A stretch of 64,000 nucleotides of DNA from Acidobacteriota bacterium (GTDB lineage: Bacteria > Acidobacteriota > Terriglobia > Acidiferrales > UBA7541), in contig JABCZN010000016.1 in the NCBI GenBank assembly GCA_013289665.1, positions 1 to 64,000 on the forward strand, given 5' to 3'. Positions 17,741 through 26,663 of the stretch are shown here, piece by piece. Below the pieces are notes generated by a model. The model made no database searches, was not told where the DNA came from, and saw only the letters and a list, made by a program, of their open reading frames with translations. The translations under genes and the position numbers were made by a program. How positions within the stretch are numbered: the first letter of the stretch is position 1; the number at the start of each line of letters is the position of its first letter.

Positions 17741-19204
17741 TCAGGTTTCATGTACTACCGTTACCGGCTCGATTGTCTTTCCGTTTGAAGAGCTTTCGCG
17801 GACTTCCAGTTGCACGAGGTCCGTCGGGTAGTTGCCGGTGTAACAGGAGGTACAGAATTTGCCTTGGGTATCGTTCACGGAACGCTTCAGGCCATCGAGG
17901 GAGAGATAGCCCAGGGAATCGGCGCCCAGGTATTGGCGGATTTGCTCGGGCGAGTTGGAAGAGGCGATCAGCTCTTCTCGGGTGGGCGTGTCTACGCCGT
18001 AGTAACACGGTGAAATCGTGGGCGGGCAACTGATGCGCATGTGGACTTCCTTGGCGCCGGCATCGCGCATCATGCGGACGAGCTTGCGGCTGGTGGTGCC
18101 GCGGACGATCGAATCGTCGACGAGGACGACGCGCTGGCCGGCGACGAGTTCGCGAACGGGATTGAGCTTGAGCTTGACGCCGAAATTGCGGATGGCTTGC
18201 GACGGCTCGATGAAGGTGCGGCCGATGTAGTGATTGCGGATGAGGCCCATGCGGAAGGGAATTTTGGATTCGAGCGAATAGCCGATGGCGGCGGGGACGC
18301 CGGAGTCCGGGATGGGGACGACCATATCGGCTTCGACAGGATGTTCCTGCGCGAGGAGACGGCCGAGCATTTCGCGGGAGTGGGTGACGGAGCGGCCGAA
18401 GATAATACTGTCCGGGCGCGAAAAGTAGACGTGCTCGAAAATGCAGTATTGGTGCGGCTTCGGCGGACTGAAGCGGATGGACTCGATGCCGGAGCGGGAG
18501 ATACGAACCATTTCGCCGGGTTCGACTTCGCGGACGTAGGTGGCGTCGAGAAGATCGAAGGCGCAGGTTTCGCTGGCGACGACCCAGGCGTCCTGGCCGT
18601 CGGGTGAAGGAAGTTTGCCGAGGACGAGAGGACGGAAGCCGCGGGGGTCGCGGACGGCGTAGAGTTCGTCGTGGGTGAGGACGAGTAGCGAGTAGGCACC
18701 TTCGACTTGATTGAGCGCGTCGCCGAGTGCGCCGGAGAGATTGCGGGCTTGCGAGCGGGCGATGAGATGAACGATGACTTCGGTGTCGCTGTTGGTCTGG
18801 AAGATGGAGCCGCGATGCTCGAGCTTGCGGCGCCAGTCGGCGGCGTTGGTGAGATTGCCGTTGTGGCCGACGGCGATTTTGCCCTTGTTGCAATCGATCA
18901 TGATGGGCTGGGCGTTGAGGATGGCTTTATCGCCGGCGGTCGAGTAGCGGGTGTGACCGATGGCGCTGTGGCCGGGCAGCTTTAGGAGGACGCTGGGGAT
19001 GAAGATTTCTTCGACTTCGCCCATCGCGCGGTGGACGTTGAGGTCATGGCCGTCGCTCGAGACGATGCCGGCGGATTCCTGGCCGCGGTGTTGCAGCGCG
19101 TAGAGACCGAGGTAGGTGAGATTGGCCGCTTCGGGATGACCGAAAACGCCGAAGACACCACACTCGTCGTGGAAGTGATCGTCGCTAATGTAATCAGTAT
19201 TCAT
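17741..19204 (-). CDS. purF: Amidophosphoribosyltransferase
   Basis: First committed step of purine synthesis: PRPP + glutamine to phosphoribosylamine. The 487-residue protein has a 14-residue propeptide, then Cys15 (DECGVFGVFG), the Ntn glutaminase nucleophile. RVVLVDDSIVRGTTSRKLV is the PRPP loop. Cysteines at CIFEHVYF, CPPTISPCYYG and FCTSCYTG fit the [4Fe-4S] form found in Bacillus-type enzymes. Its ATG overlaps the stop of the small membrane protein (ATGA), so it is translated as part of the purQ-purL run. Confidence 0.96.
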   Translation of the reverse strand: MNTDYISDDHFHDECGVFGVFGHPEAANLTYLGLYALQHRGQESAGIVSSDGHDLNVHRAMGEVEEIFIPSVLLKLPGHSAIGHTRYSTAGDKAILNAQPIMIDCNKGKIAVGHNGNLTNAADWRRKLEHRGSIFQTNSDTEVIVHLIARSQARNLSGALGDALNQVEGAYSLLVLTHDELYAVRDPRGFRPLVLGKLPSPDGQDAWVVASETCAFDLLDATYVREVEPGEMVRISRSGIESIRFSPPKPHQYCIFEHVYFSRPDSIIFGRSVTHSREMLGRLLAQEHPVEADMVVPIPDSGVPAAIGYSLESKIPFRMGLIRNHYIGRTFIEPSQAIRNFGVKLKLNPVRELVAGQRVVLVDDSIVRGTTSRKLVRMMRDAGAKEVHMRISCPPTISPCYYGVDTPTREELIASSNSPEQIRQYLGADSLGYLSLDGLKRSVNDTQGKFCTSCYTGNYPTDLVQLEVRESSSNGKTIEPVTVVHET

Positions 19205-19650
19205 GCTGCAAGCTCAGACCGTAGGGAGCGATTGCTCGCTCGCGGGGAACAGGACCACACTAACCCGCCAAAGCTAATCACCGTCACAATTGCAGCCGCC
19301 CACCTATCCACAGTTATCGAAAACCAGGCACGTCGCAAAGCCTCAGGAGCCGAGGCCACGACTAAAGACCAGCAGCTGGAGACTCCAAAGGCAAGCCTGC
19401 AGACGGCGGGCGACCAGCTCTTCCTGAATACTGTGCCAATCGTGGCGAGTACAGCTACCGCGGAAATCCCCCCCAACAGCCACTCATCCGAACCGCGGAC
19501 TGCGGGCACAGGTGGTTTGTTCAGGATTTTGCGAACGATAGCAGTGAACGCTTCGTCCATAACAAAAGAGTAGTAGGCGATAAGCCCGTAGCCGATCGCG
19601 AGTCCCCCTAGCATCAGTGCGACCATGATCTGCCTTCGCGGAACGTTCAT
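19201..19650 (-). CDS. Small membrane protein tiled between purL and purF
   Basis: A 149-residue protein with three or four hydrophobic helices (MVALMLGGLAIGYGLIAYYS, EWLLGGISAVAVLATIGTVF, AAAIVTVISFGGLVWSC). Its ATG overlaps the purL stop, and its own stop overlaps the purF ATG (ATGA both times), so all three are almost certainly co-translated. The sequence is unfamiliar; it is not PurS, which is soluble and ~80 residues. Base composition is lower in GC than its neighbours. A role in purine or nucleobase transport, or none, can only be guessed from position. Confidence 0.75.
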   Translation of the reverse strand: MNVPRRQIMVALMLGGLAIGYGLIAYYSFVMDEAFTAIVRKILNKPPVPAVRGSDEWLLGGISAVAVLATIGTVFRKSWSPAVCRLAFGVSSCWSLVVASAPEALRRAWFSITVDRWAAAIVTVISFGGLVWSCSPRASNRSLRSELAA

Positions 19651-22016
19651 TGGTTCCTGCCAGTGACTGCGCGTTCTAGCGAGTTGGCCCAGGCATCCCT
19701 GAGGGCCGAAACATCGGACTGGACAACCGTATGGCCCTTGTATTCGATGCGGAGAGAGTCCTCACGGGTGACTTTGCCGATTTCGTGAGCGCCCACACCG
19801 TATTGTCTCGCAGTGGCGCGCAGAGCGGCAAGTTTTCTGGGGGAGACGGAGACGATGGCGCGGGCGCCGGATTCGCCGAACAGGGCGTATTCGGCGGAGG
19901 CGTTTTCGGGGAGGGTTATTGCCGCACCGAGGAGGGGCGGGGCAAGCCCCGCCCCTGGAGAGGCAAAGCAGGATTCGGCTAGGGCTACGGCTGCGCCGCC
20001 GTCGCTTAGGTCGTGGGCGGATTCGATGGTGCTTGCGGCGGCGAGGGCTACGAGGCAGTCGATCAACCATTTTTCGGCGCCCAGTTCGATTGACGGGGGT
20101 TCGCCTCTGACGATGCCCGCGATTGTTTTGGAATATTCGGAGGAGGAGAATTCGCGGCGGCGGGCGGACGGCAGAGTAGCGTGCTGACCGGCACCGGAAG
20201 AGTTGGCGCCGTTCAGCAGGACGATGATGTCGCCTTCGTGGCGGAAGGCGATTTTGAGGACTTTGGAGGAGTCGTCGAGAATGCCGAGGATGCCGATCAC
20301 GGGCGTCGGGTAGATCGATTTGCCGAGGGTTTCGTTGTAGAAGCTGACGTTGCCGCCGGTGATGGGCGTGCCGAGGGCGGTACTGGCTTCGCCTATGCCG
20401 TCGATGGATTCGGAGAATTGCCACATGACTTCGGGCTTTTCAGGGCTGCCGAAATTGAGGCAGTTGGTGGCGGCGATCGGACGCGCGCCGGAAGCGGCGA
20501 CGTTGCGAGCGGCCTCGGCGACGGCGTGCATGGCCCCGACTTTGGGATTGAGGAAGCACCAGCGGCCGTTGCCGTCGGTGGACAGAGCAAGCGAGCGCAT
20601 CGTTTTTCCACCGGGGCCGTCCTTCTCCGATTCCTTGATGCGGACTACGGCGGCATCGCTGGCGCCGGGGCCGGCGAGGGTGTTGGTGCGGACGCTGGTG
20701 TCGTACTGCTCGGTGATCCAGCTTTTCGAGGCAATGGTGGGGGAGGCGAGAAGCTTTTTGAAATTGGCGGTGAGGTCGGTTTTTTCGGGCGCAAACGGGA
20801 ACCAGTCTTTATCGGACTCTACGCGCGGCGCGGGACTGGTCATGGGGCGATTGTAGACGGGGCCTTCCTCGGCGAGGGGATGCGCGGGAATTTGCGCGAC
20901 AATTTTGCCGTGATCTTTCACGACGAGCAGGCCGCCGGCTGTGACTTCGCCGACAACGGTGGAATCCAGGCCCCACTTTTTGAAGACCTCGAGGACTTCT
21001 TGTTCGCGGCCCTTCTGGGCGACGAGGAGCATGCGCTCCTGGGATTCGCTGAGCATGATTTCATAGGGGCTCATGCCGGTTTCGCGTTGCGGAACCTTGG
21101 CGAGATCGATTTCGATGCCGGTGCCGCCGCGGGAGGCCATTTCGCAAGTGGAGCAGGTGAGGCCGGCGGCGCCCATATCCTGGATGGCGACGATGGCGCC
21201 GGTTTTCATGGCTTCAAGGCAAGCTTCTAGAAGAAGCTTTTCCGTGAAGGGATCGCCGACTTGCACGTTGGGGCGCTTTTGCTGCGACTCTTCGGTGAAT
21301 TCGGCAGAGGCGAGGAGCGAAGCGCCGTGGATGCCGTCGCGCCCGGTTTTTGCGCCGACGTAGATGACGGGATTGCCGAGGCCCTTGGCTTTGGCGAGGA
21401 AGATGTCTTCTTTGCGGGCGATGCCGAGGGCGAGAGCGTTGACGAGGGGATTTTGGCAATAGCAGGGTTCGAAGGCCACTTCGCCGCCTACGGTGGGGAC
21501 GCCGAAGCAGTTGCCGTAGTGGGCTATGCCGCGGATTACGCCGTCGAGAATGCGGCGATTGGCGGCGGTTTCAGGTTCGGCGGAGTTTTTGCCAGGGACG
21601 ATTTCGCCGAAGCGGAGGGAATCGAGAATCGCGATGGGGCGGGCGCCCATGGTGAAGATGTCGCGGAGGATGCCGCCTACGCCGGTGGTGGCGCCTTGGA
21701 ACGGTTCGACGTAACTCGGGTGATTGTGGGATTCGATTTTGAAGGCGGCGACGAGGCCGTCACCGATGTCAACGACGCCGGCATTTTCGCCGGGACCCTG
21801 GACGACTAGTTTGCCGCGCGTGGGGAGGCGTTTGAGGTGGACTTTGCTGGATTTGTAGGAGCAGTGCTCGCTCCACATGACGGAGAAGATGCCGAGTTCG
21901 GTGATGTTGGGATCGCGGACAAGGATTTTCTGGATGCGGGCGTATTCCTCGCGGGTGACGCCGTGTTCGGCGGCGATTTCGGGAGTGACTTTGATTTCGG
22001 TTAGGGTGGTGGCCAT
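19647..22016 (-). CDS. purL: Phosphoribosylformylglycinamidine synthase subunit PurL
   Basis: ATP-dependent amidation of FGAR to FGAM, working with PurQ. The 789-residue protein is of the small-PurL type. Motifs include WSEHCSYKSSKVHLKRLPT, AAFKIESHNHPSYVEPFQGA, DIFTMGARPIAILDSLRFG and ITGGNVSFYNET. Near the C-terminus the codons for SPGAGLAPPLLG (19928-19970) are formed by a GGGGCGGGGC/GCCCCGCCCC hairpin that looks like an inserted dispersed repeat read through in frame. This type normally needs PurS, which I do not find in the cluster. Confidence 0.95.
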   Translation of the reverse strand: MATTLTEIKVTPEIAAEHGVTREEYARIQKILVRDPNITELGIFSVMWSEHCSYKSSKVHLKRLPTRGKLVVQGPGENAGVVDIGDGLVAAFKIESHNHPSYVEPFQGATTGVGGILRDIFTMGARPIAILDSLRFGEIVPGKNSAEPETAANRRILDGVIRGIAHYGNCFGVPTVGGEVAFEPCYCQNPLVNALALGIARKEDIFLAKAKGLGNPVIYVGAKTGRDGIHGASLLASAEFTEESQQKRPNVQVGDPFTEKLLLEACLEAMKTGAIVAIQDMGAAGLTCSTCEMASRGGTGIEIDLAKVPQRETGMSPYEIMLSESQERMLLVAQKGREQEVLEVFKKWGLDSTVVGEVTAGGLLVVKDHGKIVAQIPAHPLAEEGPVYNRPMTSPAPRVESDKDWFPFAPEKTDLTANFKKLLASPTIASKSWITEQYDTSVRTNTLAGPGASDAAVVRIKESEKDGPGGKTMRSLALSTDGNGRWCFLNPKVGAMHAVAEAARNVAASGARPIAATNCLNFGSPEKPEVMWQFSESIDGIGEASTALGTPITGGNVSFYNETLGKSIYPTPVIGILGILDDSSKVLKIAFRHEGDIIVLLNGANSSGAGQHATLPSARRREFSSSEYSKTIAGIVRGEPPSIELGAEKWLIDCLVALAAASTIESAHDLSDGGAAVALAESCFASPGAGLAPPLLGAAITLPENASAEYALFGESGARAIVSVSPRKLAALRATARQYGVGAHEIGKVTREDSLRIEYKGHTVVQSDVSALRDAWANSLERAVTGRNQ
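19934..19955. repeat. Hairpin repeat inserted inside purL
   Basis: Perfect inverted repeat GGGGCGGGGC-AA-GCCCCGCCCC within coding sequence. It resembles the intergenic GC hairpins of this window and encodes a Gly/Pro/Leu-rich stretch in PurL. Confidence 0.6.
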
Positions 22017-22043
22017 TTTTATGAGTTTTTCAATTCGCAGAGG

Positions 22044-22115
22044 GAACGATTTGTCGTGCCCCTACAGGATCGTTTGTGCTTGTTGATCGGGCAGACAGGC
22101 AGGAGTGACTGTGCC
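22044..22115. repeat. Two short repeats between purQ and purL
   Basis: GATTTGTCGTGCCCCTACAG at 22048-22067 repeats the 3' half of the hairpin at 8103-8127. GACAGGCAGGAGTGACTGTG at 22094-22113 resembles the hairpin at 13883. They make this 117-base gap unlike the tight spacing of the following genes. Confidence 0.5.
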
Positions 22116-22133
22116 ACAGGATTTGGCGGGTGC

Positions 22134-22844
22134 TCACGCGGTGGCCTTGGCTGCGCCTACTAGTGCTTCCACCATGGAACCCAGAATGACGAGGCCGTCT
22201 TCGGAGTTCAGGGCGGATTCAACCGCGCGCTCGGGGTGCGGCATGAGTCCGGCTACGTTGCGCTCGCGATTGCAGATGCCGGCGATGTTGTTCATCGAGC
22301 CGTTGGGATTGCCGGTGGTGTCGTCATTGCCGTCGGGCGTGGTGTAGCGGAAAAGAACCTGGTGATTTTTTTCTAGCTCGGCGAGCGTGTCCGGGTCGCA
22401 ATTGTAGTTGCCGTCGCTGTGGGCGATGGGCAGTTTCAGGATCTGACCTTTTTGGGCGGCGTTGGTGAAGGGGGAGTTGGTGTCTTCGACGCGGACGTGA
22501 ACGTGGCGGCAGATGAAGCGGAGACCGGAGTTGCGCATCATGGCGCCGGGGAGGAGGCCGGCTTCGAGAAGGATCTGGAATCCGTTGCAGACACCGAGGA
22601 CGAGCCCGCCGTCTTTTGCGAATTTGGAGATCGCGTTCATCACGGGAGAAAAACGGGCGATGGCGCCGGTGCGGAGATAGTCGCCGTAGGAAAAGCCGCC
22701 GGGGAGGAGCAGGACGTCCGAGTTTTGGAGGTCTTCGGATTGGTGCCAGATGAATTCGACGGGCTTTTGGAGGACGTGGCCAATGGCGTGGAAGGCGTCG
22801 TGGTCACAGTTGGACCCGGGAAAGACTACGACTCCGAATTTCAT
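22134..22844 (-). CDS. purQ: Phosphoribosylformylglycinamidine synthase subunit PurQ
   Basis: Class I glutamine amidotransferase that feeds ammonia to PurL. The 236-residue protein starts at ATG 22844 with GGAGG five bases upstream. FGVVVFPGSNCDHD is the family start, LLPGGFSYGDYLRTGA is the oxyanion strand, LVLGVCNGFQILLEAGLLPGA holds the catalytic Cys and AGLMPHPERAVE the His-x-Glu of the triad. First gene of the minus-strand purine run. Confidence 0.95.
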   Translation of the reverse strand: MKFGVVVFPGSNCDHDAFHAIGHVLQKPVEFIWHQSEDLQNSDVLLLPGGFSYGDYLRTGAIARFSPVMNAISKFAKDGGLVLGVCNGFQILLEAGLLPGAMMRNSGLRFICRHVHVRVEDTNSPFTNAAQKGQILKLPIAHSDGNYNCDPDTLAELEKNHQVLFRYTTPDGNDDTTGNPNGSMNNIAGICNRERNVAGLMPHPERAVESALNSEDGLVILGSMVEALVGAAKATA

Positions 22845-22943
22845 GGGCACCTCCGGGGAGTGATGCGGGAAGATTCATTTTAGCACAGAGACGCGGTGAG
22901 ATTCGGTCGGGGATGAAATCGCGATTGGGTGCCGGAGCATGCG

Positions 22944-23000
22944 TTGAGGTCCTTCAGACATCCCCGGTAAACCCGAACGGAGATGTCCTCTGGATGACAA
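22944..23000. repeat. Dispersed repeat A, copy 3
   Basis: TTGAGGTCCTTCAGACATCC, a ~17-base insertion, then GAGATGTCCTCTGGATGACA. It lies in the head-to-tail gap between glmU and purQ. Confidence 0.6.
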
Positions 23001-23098
23001 GCGCTTGGTGGGAGCTTGAGGTTTTTAGCAGAGATTTCGTTCAGGTGGTTGGAGTTGGAACCGCAAAAGTGGACGATCTGCTTCCGCACTCAAAACGG

Positions 23099-24550
23099 TC
23101 AGCGGCGTTTTTTGCGGGGCTTCTTTTTTGGATGGTGAGGAGAGGTGGCGGAGAGTTCGCGGCGTTTCCTGGCGGCCCAGTTGGGCTTGGTGGACTGGCG
23201 GCCTCGGGCTATGCCGAGGGCGTCGGGGGGAACGTTTCTGGTGATTACGGAGCCGGCGGCGATATAGGCGCCGTCGCCGAGTTTTACAGGAGCGACCAGG
23301 ACGGAGTCGCTGCCGACGAAGACTCGGTTGCCGATTGTGGTGGGATGTTTGCTGAAACCGTCGTAGTTGCAGGTGATGGTGCCAGCACCGATGTTGGATT
23401 TGCTGCCGACTTTGGCGTCGCCGATGTAGGAAAGATGCGGAGCCTTGCTGCCTTCGCCGATGGTGCTTTTCTTGATTTCGACAAAATTCCCGACGCGCGC
23501 ACCTTTGAGGAGATGGGATTCAGGGCGCAGGCGGGCGAAGGGGCCGAGGACGACTTCCGATTCGAGGCGGGAGGAGTCGATGACGCAGTGAGGCTCGACG
23601 AGGACGTTGTCGCCGAGCGTGGCGTCGCGAAGGACGCTGCCGGTGCGGATGGTGCAGCGGGCGCCGATTTTTGTTTTGCCGAGGAGCTGGACGGTGGGCT
23701 CGAGGATCGTGTCTTCGCCGATGGTAACGTCGGGATCGACCAAGACGGTTTCGGGCAGCTGGATGGTGACGCCGTCGCGCATGAGCTGATCGCGCTTCCA
23801 TTCGCGGAAGGTGCGGTCAACGCCGGCGAGATCGGCACGGGTGTTCGAGCCGAGGGCTTCGCGGGGATCGGGCGCGATTTCGGCGAGGACGGTTTCGCCG
23901 CTGGAGTTGAGGACGGACATGGCGTCGGTGAGATAGATTTCGCGATGCTTGTTGTTGGGTTTTACGTGGGCGAGCGCGGGCCAGAGTTTGGCGGCGGTGA
24001 AGCAGTAGATGCTGGAATTGATTTCGTTGAGTTCGCGCTGATCGGGAGTGAGCTCGGATTCCTCGATGATGGCGGCAACGGCGTCGCCGGATTTGCGGAG
24101 GATGCGGCCATAGCCCGCCGGATCAGCGAGGACGGCGGTGAGGATGGTGGCGGCGGCGTTGCCGGTTTTGTGTTTCTGGAGGAGGGCGCGAAGAGTCTCG
24201 GTGCGGACGAGTGGGGCGTCACCGGGAAGCACGATGATGTACCTGGCGTTGCCGATGGCGCGTTTGGAAACGAGCAGGGCGTGACCGGTGCCGTTTTGCG
24301 GCTGCTGCAAAACGGTTTCTGCACCGAGAGGTTCGACGACAGCGGAAACTTGTTCGGCCTGGTGGCCGACGACGGCGATGATTTTTTTTGCATGAAGCGG
24401 CAGGCAGGCGCGGACGACGTGATCCGCGAGCGGGCGGCCACCGGCATGGTGGAGGACCTTTGCGAGGCTGGATCTGAGGCGGGTGCCTTTGCCAGCGGCG
24501 AGGATGAGGACAGCAACGTCGTGATTGGACATGGCCAGAGCATTGTCCAT
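23099..24550 (-). CDS. glmU: Bifunctional UDP-GlcNAc pyrophosphorylase / GlcN-1-P acetyltransferase
   Basis: Makes UDP-GlcNAc for peptidoglycan and lipid A. The 483-residue protein has the nucleotidyltransferase motif LILAAGKGTRLRS (typically LxxGxGTRMxS) near the N-terminus, QNGTGHALLVSK and a GDAPLV uridylyltransferase loop; then a left-handed beta-helix of hexapeptide repeats from ~residue 255 (VTIGEDTILEPTVQLLGK) with the acetyl-transfer region VGNFVEIKKSTIGEGSKAPH and GAGTITCNYDG. The tail is very basic (KKKPRKKRR). No clear ribosome site marks the start; ATG 24532 is an equally good choice. LpxC, another UDP-GlcNAc-pathway gene, is nearby on the same strand. Confidence 0.93.
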   Translation of the reverse strand: MDNALAMSNHDVAVLILAAGKGTRLRSSLAKVLHHAGGRPLADHVVRACLPLHAKKIIAVVGHQAEQVSAVVEPLGAETVLQQPQNGTGHALLVSKRAIGNARYIIVLPGDAPLVRTETLRALLQKHKTGNAAATILTAVLADPAGYGRILRKSGDAVAAIIEESELTPDQRELNEINSSIYCFTAAKLWPALAHVKPNNKHREIYLTDAMSVLNSSGETVLAEIAPDPREALGSNTRADLAGVDRTFREWKRDQLMRDGVTIQLPETVLVDPDVTIGEDTILEPTVQLLGKTKIGARCTIRTGSVLRDATLGDNVLVEPHCVIDSSRLESEVVLGPFARLRPESHLLKGARVGNFVEIKKSTIGEGSKAPHLSYIGDAKVGSKSNIGAGTITCNYDGFSKHPTTIGNRVFVGSDSVLVAPVKLGDGAYIAAGSVITRNVPPDALGIARGRQSTKPNWAARKRRELSATSPHHPKKKPRKKRR

Positions 24551-24714
24551 TGGACGCGCAGTTTTGACAATGCGGGGATCTAGGGATCAGCCAGAGCGCG
24601 TGGCTGCCAATCCGGAAAGGGTAATAGACGAGGTGGCAAAACTAGGCTAGAGTCCACGCCAAGATTCGGTGCCAGGGCCGGGGTAGCTCGGCACCGAGGG
24701 AGAAACAGAAGACA

Positions 24715-25464
24715 ATGAAATGTCCCTATTGCGGCGAAATGATCGAGGATGGATCGCAATTTTGCGCTAGATGCGGTAACCGGTTGGTTTCGGCGGCGGC
24801 GGTGGCCGGAACGCCGGGAACGGCATACGCACCGACTGGAGCGGAAACGACGAGTGGCAAGGCGATCGCAAGCCTGGTGATGGGAGTTTTGGTGTTCATC
24901 CCGTTTTCGGCGGTTGCGGCGATCATCCTGGGCCACCTGGCGCTGTCGGAGATTAGGAAGAGTGCCGGCAGGCTGAAGGGCCAGGGACTGGCCACGGCCG
25001 GGCTGATCCTTGGATATGCGGAGATCGCGTTGATCCCGGTGATTTTGATCATCGCGGCGATTGCCATACCGAATCTCTTGCGGGCGAGGATGGCTGCGAA
25101 TGAGGCTTCTTCGATCGGAGTGCTCCGAACCTACAACAGGGCGATCGTCTCCTACGCGGTGGCCTGCCCGAACCAGGGGTATCCAGTTTCTGCGGTAAAC
25201 CTTGGACCGGGAGCTGGAAATTGCGACGGGGCAAATCTGGTGGATCGCGCTCTGGCCGGACCCATGCCGAGGAAGAATGGATACCTTTTCCGCTACGAAC
25301 CGGGAGTGCCGGATGCGACTGGAAAGGTGATGTCGTACACGATTACGGCGGACCCGATCGAAGAGCGCACAACTGGGATACGGCATTTTTTTGTGGACGA
25401 AAGTGGCGTGATTCGGATTGAAAAAGGACACGCGGCCGGCGCGGAGAGTGAACCGCTGCAGTAA
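24715..25464 (+). CDS. Zinc-ribbon/DUF4190/pilin-like fusion membrane protein
   Basis: The 249-residue protein joins three modules. Residues 1-25 form a zinc ribbon (CPYCGEMIEDGSQFCARCGN). Residues ~45-105 are two helices of DUF4190 type (SGKAIASLVMGVLVF, GLATAGLILGYAEI). Residues ~108-145 read like a type IV pilin N-terminal helix (IAAIAIPNLLRARMAANEAS, then GVLRTYNRAIVSYA), followed by a pilin-like globular domain containing two Cys (SYAVACPNQGY, GNCDGANL). There is no prepilin cleavage site at the N-terminus, so the pilin-like part is held internally rather than processed. Convergent with lpxC. Function unknown. Confidence 0.65.
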   Translation: MKCPYCGEMIEDGSQFCARCGNRLVSAAAVAGTPGTAYAPTGAETTSGKAIASLVMGVLVFIPFSAVAAIILGHLALSEIRKSAGRLKGQGLATAGLILGYAEIALIPVILIIAAIAIPNLLRARMAANEASSIGVLRTYNRAIVSYAVACPNQGYPVSAVNLGPGAGNCDGANLVDRALAGPMPRKNGYLFRYEPGVPDATGKVMSYTITADPIEERTTGIRHFFVDESGVIRIEKGHAAGAESEPLQ

Positions 25465-25489
25465 GCGTTCCGGGCGGAAAACTAGGTAC

Positions 25490-26395
25490 TCAGTCGGCCG
25501 AAGCAGGTGTCGCGAACTCGGGGGTGCGGTGCGATCTGGCGGAGGCGTGTTGGGCGGTGCTGATTTCCCAGGCCGAGGGGTCGGCGAGAAGGCGGCTGAC
25601 GAGTTGGGTGTGAAGCGAATGGCCGGCTTTGCGGGCTTCGACTCGACCGAGAAGCGGGAGGCCTACCAGGGCTAAGTCACCGATCAGGTCGAGGGCTTTA
25701 TGGCGGCCGAATTCGTCGGGATAGCGGAGGGGGCCATTCATTACGCCGTCTTTGGTGAGCACGATGGCGTTATCGAGAGAGCCGCCGCGGATCAGGCCCA
25801 TGGCGCGGAGCGGTTCGATATCGGATTCGAAACAGAAGGTGCGGGCGCGGGAGAGAACCTGGCGGAAGGAGTCGGGGTTGACGAGCAGCTCGACTTGCTG
25901 CTGGCCGACGAGCGGATGGGGAAAATCTACGTAGCAGCGGACGCGGAATTCGTTGGCGGGATAGATGCCGATGCGGCGGCCGTCTTCGAGGACCTCGACG
26001 GGTTTGAGGACGCGGAGGTAGCGGCGCTTGCGGCGGAGACGACGGAGGCCAGCCTGATCGAGGAGTTGGAGGAAAGGCTCGGCGGAACCGTCGAGGATGG
26101 GAATCTCGATGTTGTCGAGGTCAATGAAGATGTTGTCTATGCCGTAGGAATAGGTGGCGGCGAGCAGGTGCTCGGTGGTGGAGAGGAGGACACCCTGCTT
26201 CATGAGGCTCGTGGCATAACTGACGCGAGCCACGTTGTGGCCGTGGGCTTCGATCGGGAAATCGTCAAGATCCACCCGGCGGAAAACGATGCCGGTGTCC
26301 GGAGGAGCGGGGAGGAGCCGGAGGTGGGTGTGAACGCCGGTGTGGAGACCCACACCCTGGGTTTCAACCGGGCGATGGATGGTAGATTGAAACAT
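25490..26395 (-). CDS. lpxC: UDP-3-O-acyl-N-acetylglucosamine deacetylase
   Basis: Zn-dependent committed step of lipid A synthesis, cytosolic. The 301-residue protein has the zinc ligands in STTEHLLAA and in FGRHKALDLIGDLALVG (His and Asp), and a catalytic His in KAGHSLHTQLV. LDGSAEPFLQLL and the MFQSTIHRPVETQGVGLHTG start match the family. Its presence shows that this organism makes lipopolysaccharide or lipid A. The last ~25 residues (after LADPSAWEI) are an unconserved tail. Confidence 0.95.
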   Translation of the reverse strand: MFQSTIHRPVETQGVGLHTGVHTHLRLLPAPPDTGIVFRRVDLDDFPIEAHGHNVARVSYATSLMKQGVLLSTTEHLLAATYSYGIDNIFIDLDNIEIPILDGSAEPFLQLLDQAGLRRLRRKRRYLRVLKPVEVLEDGRRIGIYPANEFRVRCYVDFPHPLVGQQQVELLVNPDSFRQVLSRARTFCFESDIEPLRAMGLIRGGSLDNAIVLTKDGVMNGPLRYPDEFGRHKALDLIGDLALVGLPLLGRVEARKAGHSLHTQLVSRLLADPSAWEISTAQHASARSHRTPEFATPASAD

Positions 26396-26663
26396 AGAAT
26401 TCCTTACCTAGAGTAGCACATTGTCGGCCAAACAGAATTTGCTTTGTGCTTTGTATTCAATGAGATATGGGGATGTTGAGAGAGGGATTATCGTTGCCTG
26501 TGGTAATCAGGCAACAGAAGTGGGGATTGGCGTGTCTCGGGCGCATCGTGGCGGCCCCGGGTTAATCGGAAGGCGTAGGGTATCCAAGTGGCGCTCTGCC
26601 GCGTCCTAACAGAATGGTATACTCAGAAATCGCTTTCAAAGAGCTTCAAGAGGATGGTGCGGA
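26396..26663. promoter_or_regulatory. Divergent promoter region of lpxC and the S41 gene
   Basis: Gene-free region between two divergent start codons. TATACT at 26618-26623 is a likely -10 box for the plus-strand operon, about 40 bases ahead of the start. The 62-codon frame inside has no ribosome site and was rejected. Confidence 0.4.

Noticed and set aside
22913..24583. 556-codon plus-strand frame opposite glmU
   Set aside because: Asp/Gly/Glu/Ala-rich antisense shadow of glmU, which has complete motifs on the other strand.
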